Origin: Paracentrotus lividus | Taxonomy: Eukaryota; Echinodermata; Echinoidea; Camarodonta; Echinidae | Length of the DNA stretch: 64,000 nucleotides | Reading direction: 5' to 3' | Assembly: GCA_940671915.1 (NCBI GenBank) | Contig: CALNVZ010003425.1 | Coordinates: forward strand, 36,699,936-36,763,935 | Shown: positions 48,401-59,665 of the stretch, piece after piece | How the letters are laid out: each line of letters begins with the position of its first letter | Position numbering within the stretch: position 1 is the first letter of the stretch | Position numbers and translations under genes: made by a program | Notes under the pieces: model-generated | The model's database searches: none | What the model was told of the DNA's origin: nothing | The model's input: the letters and a program-made list of their open reading frames with translations, nothing else

Positions 48401-51400
48401 AATAAGATAATGATTTTTCAAGTGGTGTTACACCAAGTAGACATTACACAAAAAGGGAACTAAAGAAATGGCACTTTATAGACAAAATTGTAAATAGGCA
48501 AACAGTCAATTAGTCCAAGATTTAATTGGTAACTTGTTGAAGATGATGTAGAATTAAACCAAACAAGCAGTAGTTAAAGTGACAGTTTACAACACAGTTG
48601 GTCATTTTAAGTCACAAACAATCCCTAGTTGTAGGATTTAAAACTTAGATCATAAAGCATACAGAAAAAAGAGGCATATATTTTACCTTTGGTTGTGCTA
48701 AGAGATATCTGCACAGTTCTCCTATGTACTGGAAACCGCTCACATTGTATCGTCTAATATCATCCCAAAAATGCCTGGCAGAAAACTTCTTAGCCAGTGC
48801 GATAGTTCCCCCTGTTTGTATTACCAAAAGGAACAAATCTATTTGTTACAAATCCATGAATGGTTCATTGAAGCTCTTGCTGTGCTGTGTGCATCAAAAA
48901 AAAAAAAATTGCTCATAAATATGATTGATACATTTATGCATTTTATCTTTACAGATGAAGGGATATAATTTGTTAGATGATACAAATTTACTGACATTTA
49001 TTTCAAAGTTAAGGGAGAGAATAATCCTCGGCTGGAAATTTTATAAGGAATAAACTTTCATCATGAATTGTACGAAGCTAATCAAGATGAAATAAAAAAT
49101 AAACATTAAAAAAATTATTACTTGAAAAGAAAGTGTATAATATACACTGGTGTACATGTTTGTTTACACTAACATTCGACTTCTAACTTCACACTTTAGG
49201 GTAGGTTCAGGCTGCATTTTAATTAGGCCACCTTTTTTTGAATAGCAAATATGACTTACGCGGTATTTACAGTGTATCAAAATTAGGATAAGGATTAGTT
49301 AGGCCACGGTTTAGTTAGGCGGGGTTTTTAAGAACTTAAGCAGGTTTCAAGAATATGGACCAATGACCAGAGGCGTCGGAAGGCTCTGAAGAGACAAAGA
49401 ATTGAAGGGCAAGCCATTGTTAACACACAATTGCCTGCCCCTCCAATCTTTTGTTTCTGTGGAGCTTTCCGATGCCTCTGCCAATGACTCTATTTACCAT
49501 GGAAGAATGAGGCACAAACGGCTATGAAGAGAGCAGCTGAATGGTAAAGAGGTAGAACGACATAGTATGTATCATCAGGCGTCAAATCAGAGAAATGATG
49601 AAGAAAGAGACCTCGGATGATCTTACGATGAGGAACTGTGGCTGGTTTGGGCATACCTGATGAATGAAAAGTAAAGAAGTTTTATGCTTGATTTCTATCT
49701 TTTTAGAATAAATATTTAATAAAATACATCCTAAACTCTAATTTTTTGTCTTTCTTTAAATCCTGAACATTCTTGCAGTTTTCATCTGTTTAATTCGTCA
49801 TTGAGTGTAATGTGCTTAGAGGCTTGGTGCAAGAAAAATGCATACTTTCCATTTTCACCCAAGGACCATGAGAACCGTCATTAAATCTAAAGGCTTCTGT
49901 AGGAATGCAATAATTCAATGGTGAATGGGTTAATACAAGTCATGAATTGCTTCAAAAACCAGGAAACTACTTAGTTAGTGACCAATTTCTTCATTGAGCG
50001 AGGGGAGGGAGGGGGGGGGGGGGGGGAGGTAATAATTTGTAGATGAAATAGGAAGAAGGAGATTAAAACCATTAAAATGGTCAAAACACAAATGGGGAAA
50101 AAAAGCTTTTCCCACGAAGGGTCACTTTTGTGGAACGGGCTTCCTTCAGCCCTTAAGAATGCACCAACTAAAGAAGCTTTCACGACTCTATTCTGGAGAC
50201 TAGCAAAAACTCATGAAGGGCTTTAATTCCGTATATTTTGTTCTCTGATGCTAGCCAATGAGTGTAACCGTGCATATAGGCATATATACAGTTTCTAAAG
50301 GGATAGGCAAACCTTATGTATTTAAAAATTTTTATTATGAAGTTAAATTCTTAATGAATCTTAATTATATGTAATCTTATGCTATGTAATACGTTTAAAG
50401 ATATATGTTATGAAAAGAAAATGAAAATAACTGTTACGTAACTAGAATTATACGTTTAAGGCCAATGAATTTTGAATAATTACAATCACCAACAAAATGA
50501 CCATCATTCTTTATGATTTGATTTGATTTGATCAATAAATCAAATCAAGTCAAATCAGACCCTCTTGTATGTATATATCTATACCTTATTTCTTATAACA
50601 ATCAAATAGTATTTTAGAGATAAAATTTTAGGTTATCTAACTTAAGCTTTTGTATAATGACTTTTGATTTATAAATTGCACACCTCCAAAATTTCCTTGA
50701 TTTATGCTGAATACCAATACTGGTTCTTTTCAATTACCCATATCATTTCACTTCTACCATGTCTATTGTAATTGCATTGTAAGGTAATATTGTCAACTTC
50801 ATATCTTTGTTTACATGTTCTCGTTTATACTTTTGTATTCCTATGATTGTTTTATGTATTTATATATGTGCAGGGCCCTGGTTGACAACAGTGTTCAATC
50901 ACTGAACAGGCTACCCTGGGTAAATAAGACAAATAAATAAATAAATAAATAAAAAACATCCGGTATATAATCCCGCAACTTAACTTTTGGTTTACGTTTT
51001 TACTATTTTACAAACTACATTTATTCACCTGTAGTCCCTGACGTAAAGATGTAGCAAGAAATTTCGTCCATTCTCATTGGTTCATTTGCAAGAGGTTCTC
51101 CAGACATCATCCCTGTATCCATGGCAACGACCCCTACTGGGTACTCTAAACCCGTCATGCCAGCATCATTGACCATCCACAGCTCAACGTTGAGAGCATG
51201 CAGGTCTGGCATTAACTCTTCCACTAGCCCCAAGAACTCTGGCAACAATGAAAATATTACAAAATGAAAAGGATGACTTTCATATATTTATGAAGTAGAA
51301 ATCTTGTATAGTAAGAAAAAAAATCATTGACGATGTCATGAAAAATGAAATTGTTCTTTGTACATAAATCAAGAAATTTAACTTTCACAATTTCTTGTTT

Positions 51401-53968
51401 TCAATCAGTTCCTGATAAAAAAATTTGGTATGATTAGGAAATTAAACATATATCTACTTACTATGTCCACAAAACATAAGTTAACATAACATTAATGGAC
51501 AACAAATTTGAGCCTAAGCTTTATATCTCATACTATCAAAAGAAATACTGACAATTTTTTTCGCCATTAACTTAATATAAAATTGATCATGATATCTTAG
51601 CAGTGGCGTATCTAGGGTCAAGTGCGGCCCCGGGGCAATTGTTGACTTTGCGCCTCCCCCCCCCCCCCCCCACCAGTCTACTCCAGTTTTGCTCAAGCGA
51701 TTTGTATAGTTTATGTGACCAGTGGCATATATACATGTCCCCAGACCTGGGGATGATTTACTGTCCATACATAACACGTAGCTTATCAATTTTTTTATTT
51801 CCTCTCAAATATTTTAATTTAATGCGAGCGCGAAGCGCGAGCGGAAAATTTTGAGTTCTTGCATTACTCGAATCTTGCATTTAAGAATCATGAATACAGA
51901 TTTCGTTATCAACGAAAGTACAATAAAAAAAAAATGCCTTACCTTCAGGGTGTCAAGAGGCCTATTGCACATAATGTTTTGGGAGTTGTAGGCCTATGCA
52001 TCGGATTCGTTTTTTTTTAGTAGGAAAATAATAATTTCAAACCTTTTTTGTTGGTCCTCCTCAAATGATTTTGAAACATATAATATAATGCGAGCGCGAA
52101 GCGCGAGCGAAAAATTCTAGAGCTCTTAACTTGAATAACTTTGCAAGGAACAGGTCTTGATACCGAATGGTCATAAAATACGGAAACAAAGACAATTGAA
52201 AATGAAGAACAAAAAAGGGAGTAATTAGGCAGCGAGAAAAAGCATGGACAGAAAAAAAATCCTTTTACTTAGAGGGACCTTCATGTTTATCTGAAGCTGG
52301 AGGGGGAGGGGGCAAATTGATCTTGAAATCTGAGGCACCATATTGATCTTAAACTATTTAAAGGGGCTCTAAATTAAATTGAAACTCAGGGGATGTCAAA
52401 TTGGTCTTAAAATTAGGATTAGGAGGGCACACACCGGGGGCACACTGATCTTAACATTTATAAAAGGACGCTAAATTTGAAGTTAAGGGCGCCGCACTTA
52501 TCTTCATATATAGGCCTATACAGGGGGCGCAAAATTGACCCGAAACTAAAATAGAAGGTACTAAACCTAAAAATTCTAGAAACTTTGGGGCGCCAAAAAA
52601 GTTAAACTTAGTGGTGCTATGTAGGGGGCGCCAAAATTAATAATGGGAGGAAACATGACCCCAATATTCACTGTGGATCACCGATCTCCTTTTTCTTCCT
52701 CTTCTTCTTTCCTTTTTTTTTTTTTTTTTTTCCTTTTCCTTTTTTGCGCCCCCCTGAAGCTCCGCCCGGGGCACGTGCCCCCCTAACTATACACAGCCCC
52801 GTTGCCGAAGGCGACGGGGCTGTACTTCCACCACCCCATTTACAGCGAAATTTCCAGCAATGATGAGCGATCAGGTGATTATACTCGTTAATATGATGAA
52901 TCTAATGTTCAAATGTAATTCAACGGCATGTTTGATATTTCAAGATACGGCCGTTGAAAAATTGAATTATATAAGAGCTTTTTGACTTACCAAAATGAAT
53001 TTTCCGTTGGCTTGTCCTTCTCGTAGTGTTGGTGCCATCGCTGCCATTTTCTATGACATCATTTTACTGTGCGAAGAAGTATTTAACTCTTGGGCGAAGA
53101 CAGCGCACGCACGGGAGAAATACGTGGATGGACTCAATTTTCCTGTATTTTTCTTCATTATTAGTTGATTACTTCATGTGAAACGTTCGCAGATGTCAGC
53201 AATTCGAGGAAAAACTTTAAAATTTGATTTAATGTGAGTATGAATTCAAATAAGGTATTTTTGACCACGAAATTTGTGGTCATGTATAGATATTTTCAAA
53301 CCTTCGCCAAATATGTCTACTGGCTCGTCAGTTCCCGTCGCTTCGCGACGGGGGCTGGTCGGTTTAGTGCCCCCCTTGCCCCCCTAGATACGCCACTGTA
53401 TCTTAGTTTAGTTTAATTAAAGTAAAGCCTCTCTAAAAATTCTCTTGCAGTAAACCACTTTGATTTTCTTACCTGCACCGAAGACAAGTTTCTTAGCCTC
53501 ACTCACTCTTATGCATTCTAAGATTGCTGATGGCTTCAAGTTGAAATTGATGAGACTTGTTATAATTCCTTTCTTCAGAAAACCAAGCCAGGTCCAGATG
53601 AAAAGAGGACTGTTCTGTAGCAGCATACATATTGTATCACCCTTCCGAAGTGTTGGATCTGCGGCGGTAACCCATCGAGCCACACGAGCTGCACTCGCCC
53701 GAACCTCCCCGTATGTGTACGTCTCCTTCTCGAACAATATACAGGGATGGTCGGGGTTTTCGAGTGCTTTCTGCTCAAATATATCGATTATAGTATGTCC
53801 AGCATTTAGCATTGCTTGCAACTGTGAATTGAGACCACCAAATTTCTTTAGAAAATGGACATCTTTCCAAAATGTCGGGTATCTGTACCGAAGCCACAAA
53901 TAGCTAGCTGGAACAGAGGCAACGGCTGCTGTGAGTGCAGCCGGGCCGATCCCCCGTGCTTTGGCCAT
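42336..53968 (-). CDS. slc27a2: Very-long-chain acyl-CoA synthetase / fatty-acid transport protein (SLC27A2-like), paralogue B
   Basis: Nine coding exons: 53473-53968, 51029-51238, 49498-49656, 48687-48811, 47059-47259, 46441-46534, 44182-44380, 43580-43677, 42336-42643. All borders are GT-AG and give an uninterrupted 629 residues. Phases equal those of paralogue A at every intron; six exon lengths are identical and the others differ by 3 bp. Role as for A: ATP-dependent activation of long/very long fatty acids coupled to uptake. Seen: hydrophobic N-terminal segment (about 9-24), AMP-binding motif [12 protein letters not shown] (from 228), YAATEGN (370-376), NTGDL (471-475) intact, [16 protein letters not shown], and a C-terminal GQSKL peroxisomal signal. 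The ATG at 53968 lies in GTCATGGCC. Intron 1 carries a hAT-like element and intron 3 a hAT-like MITE. Its 3' end lies 7.2 kb upstream of the start of A. Confidence 0.93.
44463..45164. mobile_element. GGCCCGTATTCA foldback MITE (intron 6 of paralogue B)
   Basis: GGCCCGTATTCACAAAGG..GTCCTAA at the left is mirrored by TTAGGACAACTTTATGAATACGGGCC at the right, with arms of about 55 bp. A second inverted pair (GTAACTATGGCTTGCAAAATGGG near 44513; CCCATTTTGCTAGCCATAGTTA near 44698) lies inside, so two elements are nested. Confidence 0.6.
45590..45818. mobile_element. TACTGTA MITE, copy 1
   Basis: Begins TACTGTAATCGTGGAAATAT and ends CGAATACAGTA. GCGGTACATTAATTTTCGCGG, ACGCAAAG and AAATTAATC..CGAAAAT are mirrored inside. 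TA borders fit a Tc/mariner-type MITE. It lies in intron 6 of paralogue B. Confidence 0.6.
46005..46222. mobile_element. TACTGTA MITE, copy 2
   Basis: Begins TACTGTATTCAAGGAAATAT and ends GCGAATACAGTA, colinear with copy 1 (45590-45818) and in the same intron, same orientation. Confidence 0.6.
48324..48401. repeat. 39-bp perfect tandem duplication
   Basis: Two adjacent 39-bp units starting ATAGTACTGTCTATACTAGG differ at one base near the end. They lie in the intron between exons 4 and 5 of paralogue B. Confidence 0.85.
49368..49480. mobile_element. hAT-like MITE with perfect 8-bp target duplication
   Basis: Ends CAGAGGCGTCGGAAGG and CTTTCCGATGCCTCTG are inverted, and CCAATGAC flanks both sides exactly (49360-49367, 49481-49488). 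An 8-bp duplication with CAG..CTG ends is the hAT signature. Length 113 bp. The duplication lies 9 bp from the last base of exon 3 of paralogue B. Confidence 0.75.
50101..50226 (+). pseudogene. C-terminal remnant of a non-LTR retrotransposon ORF
   Basis: The 41-codon frame reads [20 protein letters not shown].. and ends HEGL before TAA. It matches the usual end of LINE reverse-transcriptase proteins (W-N-x-L-P followed by a basic/aliphatic helix, compare WNSLPNHIKAI in the element at 54489). The 3' region to about 50950 ends in AAATAAATAAATA repeats after GGGTAAATAAGACAAAT, a LINE-like tail. It is strongly 5'-truncated and intronic (intron 2 of paralogue B). Confidence 0.6.
51601..53398. mobile_element. 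1.8-kb hAT-like non-autonomous element
   Basis: Inverted ends CAGTGGCGTATCTAGGG (left) and the exact reverse complement (right, to 53398) are flanked by the identical octamer TATCTTAG (51593-51600 and 53399-53406). The interior holds GAGCGCGAAGCGCGAGC blocks (about 51826, 52092), a poly-pyrimidine patch and no transposase frame. It sits in intron 1 of paralogue B. The 8-bp duplication and CAGTG terminus place it with hAT elements. Confidence 0.8.
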
Positions 53969-54307
53969 GACTTACCGCTGGCGCTGCAGCTGATTTATGC
54001 AATTCGGATTACAACTTGTGCGACAAGCCTGCGTGTCTAAGTTCAGCTTATCGGCTCTAATAATGCGAAATTAAGATTTTGAAGTTCTTGGTAGACAAAT
54101 GTGAAGTTTTTCAAAATAAAAAAATGATTTCGATGAGTAGTTTGATCAATCCACAGCAGTCGTTACGCCCACTTTTCTGACAGCGTCGTGGCATGTGCAT
54201 GCGCCGAATATACACACGAACGTACCAAGTATAGTGCATGTGCAATATGGTCACATGATACCTACCCACCAAGCTTGTAGTCTAGTCTAGCCCCGGCTGC
54301 AGACAAC
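53969..54307. other. Upstream region of paralogue B
   Basis: Presumed promoter and 5' leader of the minus-strand gene. No TATA box at a convincing distance and no other gene is seen. Confidence 0.35.
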
Positions 54308-54488
54308 TGTTTGATTTGATTTTAAAGACTATTTTATTCGTCGAGTGAACATTATTATGATAGAAAAGAAAGAAACACCGACAGGGATAGCCCATGAAAG
54401 CCGAAAAAGGCTTATTTACAATGGGGTCCTTTCTAGTGAAACGTAGAATATATATGACTTAATGAGAACAGAGTATAATAACTAAATT
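54308..54488 (-). mobile_element. Inverted 3' tail of a non-LTR element
   Basis: From TTTGATTTGATTTT through AGCCCATGAAAGCC and TTATTTACAATGGGGTCC this is the reverse complement of the 3' tail found at about 55750-55850. It is a minus-strand, tail-only copy joined head-to-head to the reverse-transcriptase fragment that follows. Confidence 0.6.
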
Positions 54489-55545
54489 ATTACTAAGTTA
54501 AAAGTAATGGGATTCAGCACCGAAACTTTGGCATGGTTCAGATCATATTTATCAAATCGACACCAGGTGGTAGCGTTTCATGATGTATACTCCAGATTAC
54601 TACCAATAACTTGTGGTGTTCCACAAGGAAGTATTTTAGGCCCAATCCTATTTACGAGTTATATTAATGATATGTGTGTTTGTGTAAAAGACTGTAAGCT
54701 GTTACTTTATGCTGATGACAGCGTTTTACTTTTTTTCAAGTTCTAACCCAAAACTTGTTGAGAAAAAACTCAGCGAAGAAATGTCAATATGTGTTGATTG
54801 GATGACTGATAATATGCTATCTTTACATTTAGGTAAAACAGAAAGTATTTTGTTTTCCAACAAAAGTAATAAGAAAAATGAAATATTCAACGTAGCTTAC
54901 AAAGACCAAATCATTCAGAAAAAAGAATCCGTTAAGTATCTAGGCATCGAATTAAATTGTAAGGTTTCATTTTGTTCTTTAGTAGAATCTATTGTAAAGA
55001 AGGCAAACTCCCGTTTAAAATTTTTGTATAGATATCAAAATTGTATGAATCTACATGCAAGGCGTATATTATGTTTTGCTCTCATTCAATGTTTATTCGA
55101 TTATGCTAACGCTGCGTGGTATTCTAATTTAGGCAAATTAGATCAAAAGAAGTTGAAAATCACACAAAATAAGATGGTAAGATTCATCAATAATTGTTTA
55201 GGCCCAAGATCACATGTTGGTTACAGAGAGCTCTCTGCAGCTGGTCTACTTGATGTAAATCAAAGATCAAAACAATTAATACTGCACCATGCACACAAAA
55301 TTTACCACTCGAGAGCAAATCATTATATTGGCCTCAACTTTAACCTTGTCTCAAACTTACATAATTATGATACAAGAAATAGTCATTATAACTTTAGCTT
55401 GCCAGGGCGAGTTGGTAGTATTGGCAATTGCTTTTATTACAATGCCATCAAATACTGGAATTCTCTTCCTAATCATATTAAAGCAATAGAAAATTACGCA
55501 CATTTCAAAAGAGTGCTTAAGGAGTTTCTTTCAATTGAAACTTAA
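54489..55545 (+). pseudogene. 5'-truncated non-LTR reverse transcriptase with a frameshift
   Basis: The frame opens within the RT domain (GFSTETLAWFRSYLSNR), carries GVPQGSILGP and the catalytic YADD box, then breaks in a seven-T run (about 54730-54736). The remaining ~275 residues continue in another frame (SSSNPKLVEKKL... to LSIET before the stop at 55545) with the thumb and C-terminal region of Jockey/CR1-like LINE proteins. Endonuclease and ORF1 parts are missing. A single surplus T explains the break. The 3' tail runs to about 55855 and ends in (AAATC)n-like repeats. The copy is dead as a mobile element unless the break is a sequencing error; truncation makes it non-autonomous anyway. 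Confidence 0.88.
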
Positions 55546-55855
55546 AAAATTGAAGCAAGCGACGTTGTAACGACAGTATGATATGCCTTGAAATATTATT
55601 TTCTCAATGTTTTACTTTAATTTATTTAATGTTTTATGTTTTGAACTAGTTTTTATGTGTTAATTAACTGTTTAAAGTTTGCTGTAAATACGTTCCATGT
55701 ATATATCATAATTTATAATTTTGTACTTGTATTAACTTTATTCTATTATGTTGGGACCCCGTTGTAAATAAGCTCTAGGGCTTTCATGGGTCATCCCGTC
55801 AAGCTTATGTGAATGTTGTTTATACTTGACAAATAAATCAAATCAAAACATACAT

Positions 55856-56200
55856 ATAACAACTGATAATAATACAAAAAGATCATCCACCAACAAAATT
55901 TTGCTAAATATTAATACATTCAAGCAAATTATAGTTTAACATAATTGTACTCTATAAAAACAATGATTGATTGTGACTAAGCTGTTATCTGCATGTTGTG
56001 CTAGTTTCCTGTTTTAGGTGTTGCTTTAATACACTCTTGAAATTAATAAACTTCTTAATAGCTTTAACATGATTTGGCCGAAGAGAATTCCAGCATTGGA
56101 TACCATAAAAATAAAAAGTGTTTCCTATATATCCTTCACGTTTAGGTAAAACGAAATTAAAATGACTATTTCTAAAATGACTTTCATTTTTTTTTAAATG
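55856..56200 (-). pseudogene. Second LINE fragment of the same family, inverted
   Basis: On the minus strand, 56190-55985 encodes ..SHFNFVLPKREGYIGN..CWNSLRPNHVKAI.. and ends at the TAA at 55985-55987. It is colinear with the C-terminus of the preceding element (NFSLPGRVGSIGN, YWNSLPNHIKAI). The two copies face each other tail-to-tail around 55855. Confidence 0.65.
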
Positions 56201-57390
56201 ACTATTTCTATTTCTGCGTTAACTTCCGTTCAATATAATATATTTTTATTTCCTTATTAAGATTGTTTCCTATGGTGATTCCAGCATAGTTTCATATTTT
56301 AATTGGCCTTGAGATATCCTGATAAAAAGGCCAATACCTGGAATTTTAGGAGTTGAATGTTTCCCTAATGATTGTGAAAAGACAAAGAAATTAATCCCTG
56401 AGTACAAATAATTTTACTTGGTCTGATGATTTTTTTTTTATATTTTGGTCTATTAAGTTTCACTCTGATATCTCTGAGAAGAAAAAAATCAAATCAAGAT
56501 AATCTTGTCAAAATATTTGATTCCCCATTACAACCTGCAAGCGGCTATGAGAATGGGGATGTAGCTCGGCTCTGACTACTAACTTTTATTTATGGGTATT
56601 TATTCACAAGGCCGGTGGCGAAATATACATCCACCAATGCAGAATGCAGTCTGCATACCCGTCTGCATAGAACATGTACTGCTGTGTCTGGCAGGGCCAG
56701 GATGCAATTGCATTGTCCTAAAACAAATTCAAAACATTTTTGTTGTCGTATAATTTTATATTCTTATACATTTTCCGCCATCAGTTAGATATGTGTTAAA
56801 GAGTCTGGGATCAATTTTCTCGAAGATTAACATATCTTATTTATTCATTCCGTTCTTAATTTTGTTTTATTTTTGTTTATTGATACATGTACAGAGAAGT
56901 TGAATTTTATTTTGAAAGAATAAACATGGGTCTTTACAGAACCGTGTTATCTGTATCAGATTTTTCTTATTTTCATAGTTTCCCCTATACGTCTCGTGCT
57001 TCTTCCTTTTTGGGGGTGGGGGGGGGGCTGGAATGAACCGATAGGGAAAACAGTCCACTCATATTATAACGAGGTGCTTTTATCATGTTTTAATGAAATC
57101 GTGTTTACTGAACACATGGGCAGGGGCCTTGGAGTGTTTTTGAAAGTGAAGGAGTGGTGGGGAGGGGGAGGAGGGGGCTTAAACAAGTAGATGGTCATTT
57201 TCACCAGCCCTCCCCCTGCTCCGCAGCTCGTGGGCACATTGACACTTATCTTATGCGGTTGTTTAAAACTGGGGCCAACGTAATTATTCTCATTATCATT
57301 GTAATGGTAGGTGAACTTTGTATTTGATTTTTGTATGTTGTTGTTTTTCTGTTTTTTTCCCCTTCAAATTTAATAGTCAGGGGCAGGGGC
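56201..57390. other. Gene-poor stretch
   Basis: No supported gene. G-rich runs at 57014-57027 and 57160-57180 are present. Confidence 0.35.
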
Positions 57391-57504
57391 CACTGGCGTA
57401 AATCCATTTGCGCTTTCTATTCATCAGGGGGGTGGTGCTTTGTATTATTATGTAATATCCCCCCCCCCCTGATGAAAAGCATTCTTTAGGGATTTACGCC
57501 AGTG
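57391..57504. mobile_element. 114-bp hAT-like MITE
   Basis: Ends CACTGGCGTAAATCC and GGGATTTACGCCAGTG are inverted around a C tract. GCAGGGGC (57383-57390) and GTAGGGGC (57505-57512) form an 8-bp target duplication with one mismatch. Confidence 0.65.
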
Positions 57505-57512
57505 GTAGGGGC

Positions 57513-58870
57513 AGTCACCAGAAAACACAGACTGTGCTTTAACTGGGTAAAATCATGCATCTTATTAAGATCCATGGTCAAATTAACTACTGTTCTAAAG
57601 AAACAACAACAGCGCCATCTCTTTTTCCCTTATTTGCATTCTTTTTTTTTGTGTGTGTTGGTTTGTTTTTCGATTATTATCGTGCTCTTTATTTTCTAAG
57701 AAGCACAAAACCATGGTGAAATGCTATTAAAAGGTTTAGTTCAAAGATGAATAAATAAAACTGGTTTAAAAAAAATATGTACAAAAGAAAGCGATTGAGA
57801 GGTTTATATGTTAACTTTGCAAAATTACTCGATTTATGACAGATTTAACAAGCCACCTAAAACTATATTATCATGTATGTAAACCAATAATTGTCGTGTA
57901 AAATGTTGCTTTAGGCATGAATAATGTTTTCAGGTGACATTCCTTTCATTTTCTACTATGAAAACTGGATATCACATGGCGAATCTAGTCTCCTATATTC
58001 AGACTCTGTATTGTGCACTTTGCAACAGATGTGGGTCTGTGCCTGCAAACTACTTTAGACACGGATGTATACTGGTACAAAGTTACTGAAAAATATTATT
58101 TAGCAATGCATATATCTTTCTTGTTTGGGGAATCTATGAGAATATTTCGACCTTTGGTATAGTAACACATTACCAGTGTGAACGTCACTCCCACGGAAGA
58201 AAGATTTGACAATACCATTCACAAACAGGAAGATTAGCCAGTCTGCAAGTCTTCCTTACGAAATGGTTGTCATGACAATGATCGTCTGGTGACGGTATAC
58301 CTTTGTTGAAAGTTTTCATAAACAATGATAAATTTAGAGCATAGCGGAAAATTGAAATACAGATAATGACAAACATGTATTGACTTTGGATATTATAATA
58401 GGTCCTAATTATAACGGTCAACCGGGTAAAGTGTGGGGGCGTGGGGGGGGGGGGGGGGGGGGGGGGGGGGTCATACAGGGACGAATGGGATTTTCACTTT
58501 TTTTTAATTGACTTGTAATAAACTATTTAATTGTTTTAAGAAAGGGATTTTATAGAATTGTATTTCCAATATCATATCTCGATGGTGTTTCCCAAAATAT
58601 GAAATACGACCAGTGATTGGACAGAAAGTATGTTTGACACAATAATTATTGATTATACGCTTACCAGCGGTCATACAAAAATTGTATCCATTAAATTTTG
58701 CACAATTACCATTTTTTCAAGTTGTAGAACGAAAATAAATTCTAAATAATTTAATCATTTCACAATTAAAAAAAAAAATCTTTAATTTATTGGCGTAGCT
58801 TTCAAAAGTTGAAAGAGCCTTTCACAAAACTACTAACAAAATAAATAATAGCAATTAATAATGTTTTCAC
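57513..58870. other. Gene-poor stretch with a 28-G tract
   Basis: A run of 28 G at 58443-58470, preceded by GGGGGCGT, is the notable feature. No gene is seen. Confidence 0.4.
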
Positions 58871-59000
58871 AGTGGCGGATCCAGGATTTCAGGAAAGGGG
58901 GGCGCCACCGAAATTTTCCGATTTTAACATGTACAGTCAATTAGTGGTTTTCAAATTATAGGGGGGCGCGCGTCCCCTGCGCCCCCGCCTGGATCCCCCA
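58871..59000. mobile_element. GGATCC-type MITE
   Basis: CAGTGGCGGATCCAGGATTT at the left, CCTGGATCCCCCATG at the right. The inner word TTTTAACATGTACAGTCAA is shared with the copy at 59531-59660 and, reversed, with 30259-30407. Confidence 0.6.
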
Positions 59001-59530
59001 TGAGTATGTATACTCCAGTGTTAAAGATTGATTTCAGAGAAGCAATCAACGTGATTAATTAAACCGAATTGTGGTAACAAAACCAAAACCATGAACAATT
59101 AAGGATCACCTTACTTCTATTTGGGTTAAAGTGATCGAATATCATTCGGTCAAGGGTTTGTTTATTATCATCATATGACATCTATACATTTTTTTGTTGT
59201 TGGTTGTTGTAGTAATGCTTTAAATAGATTTTGGATTAATTATTTATCAATGTTAATTCACATGCGCTAGCAATCACCTAAACGTTTGTTTTGTTTTGTT
59301 TTGTTTTGTTTTTTGTTTTATAACTTTCAAGCTTGTATATTTTCCGAGGCGAATTAGCCAACGGTTGCAAAATTGAAACATGCTATTCTTCATGTTCTTG
59401 TTTCTAGTTTTATGACGCTTCCATTTACAATAAGAACATTGAAGTCAGATATCTCAATTATTTCATCTCTAAATTATGTTTCAGCATGAATTAATAGTTT
59501 TTCAAGGGGTTTATTGTGGCTTGACTTTCA

Positions 59531-59665
59531 CAGCAATGGCGTATCAAGGATTTAAAAGGGCATGAAGGGGGTGGGGGGGGGGGCAGCCCGAAAATTTGAA
59601 AAATAGGGGGGGGGGCGCAGTCGACTTTTTTCTGATTTTAATATGTACAGTCAATGAGTCAAATG
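59531..59665. mobile_element. Partial GGATCC-type MITE
   Basis: Starts CAATGGCGTATCAAGGATTT, has G tracts and TTTTAATATGTACAGTCAATGAGTC. No matching right end, so truncated or diverged. Confidence 0.4.

Noticed and set aside
53460-53903. 147-codon plus-strand frame
   Set aside because: Antisense shadow of exon 1 of paralogue B.
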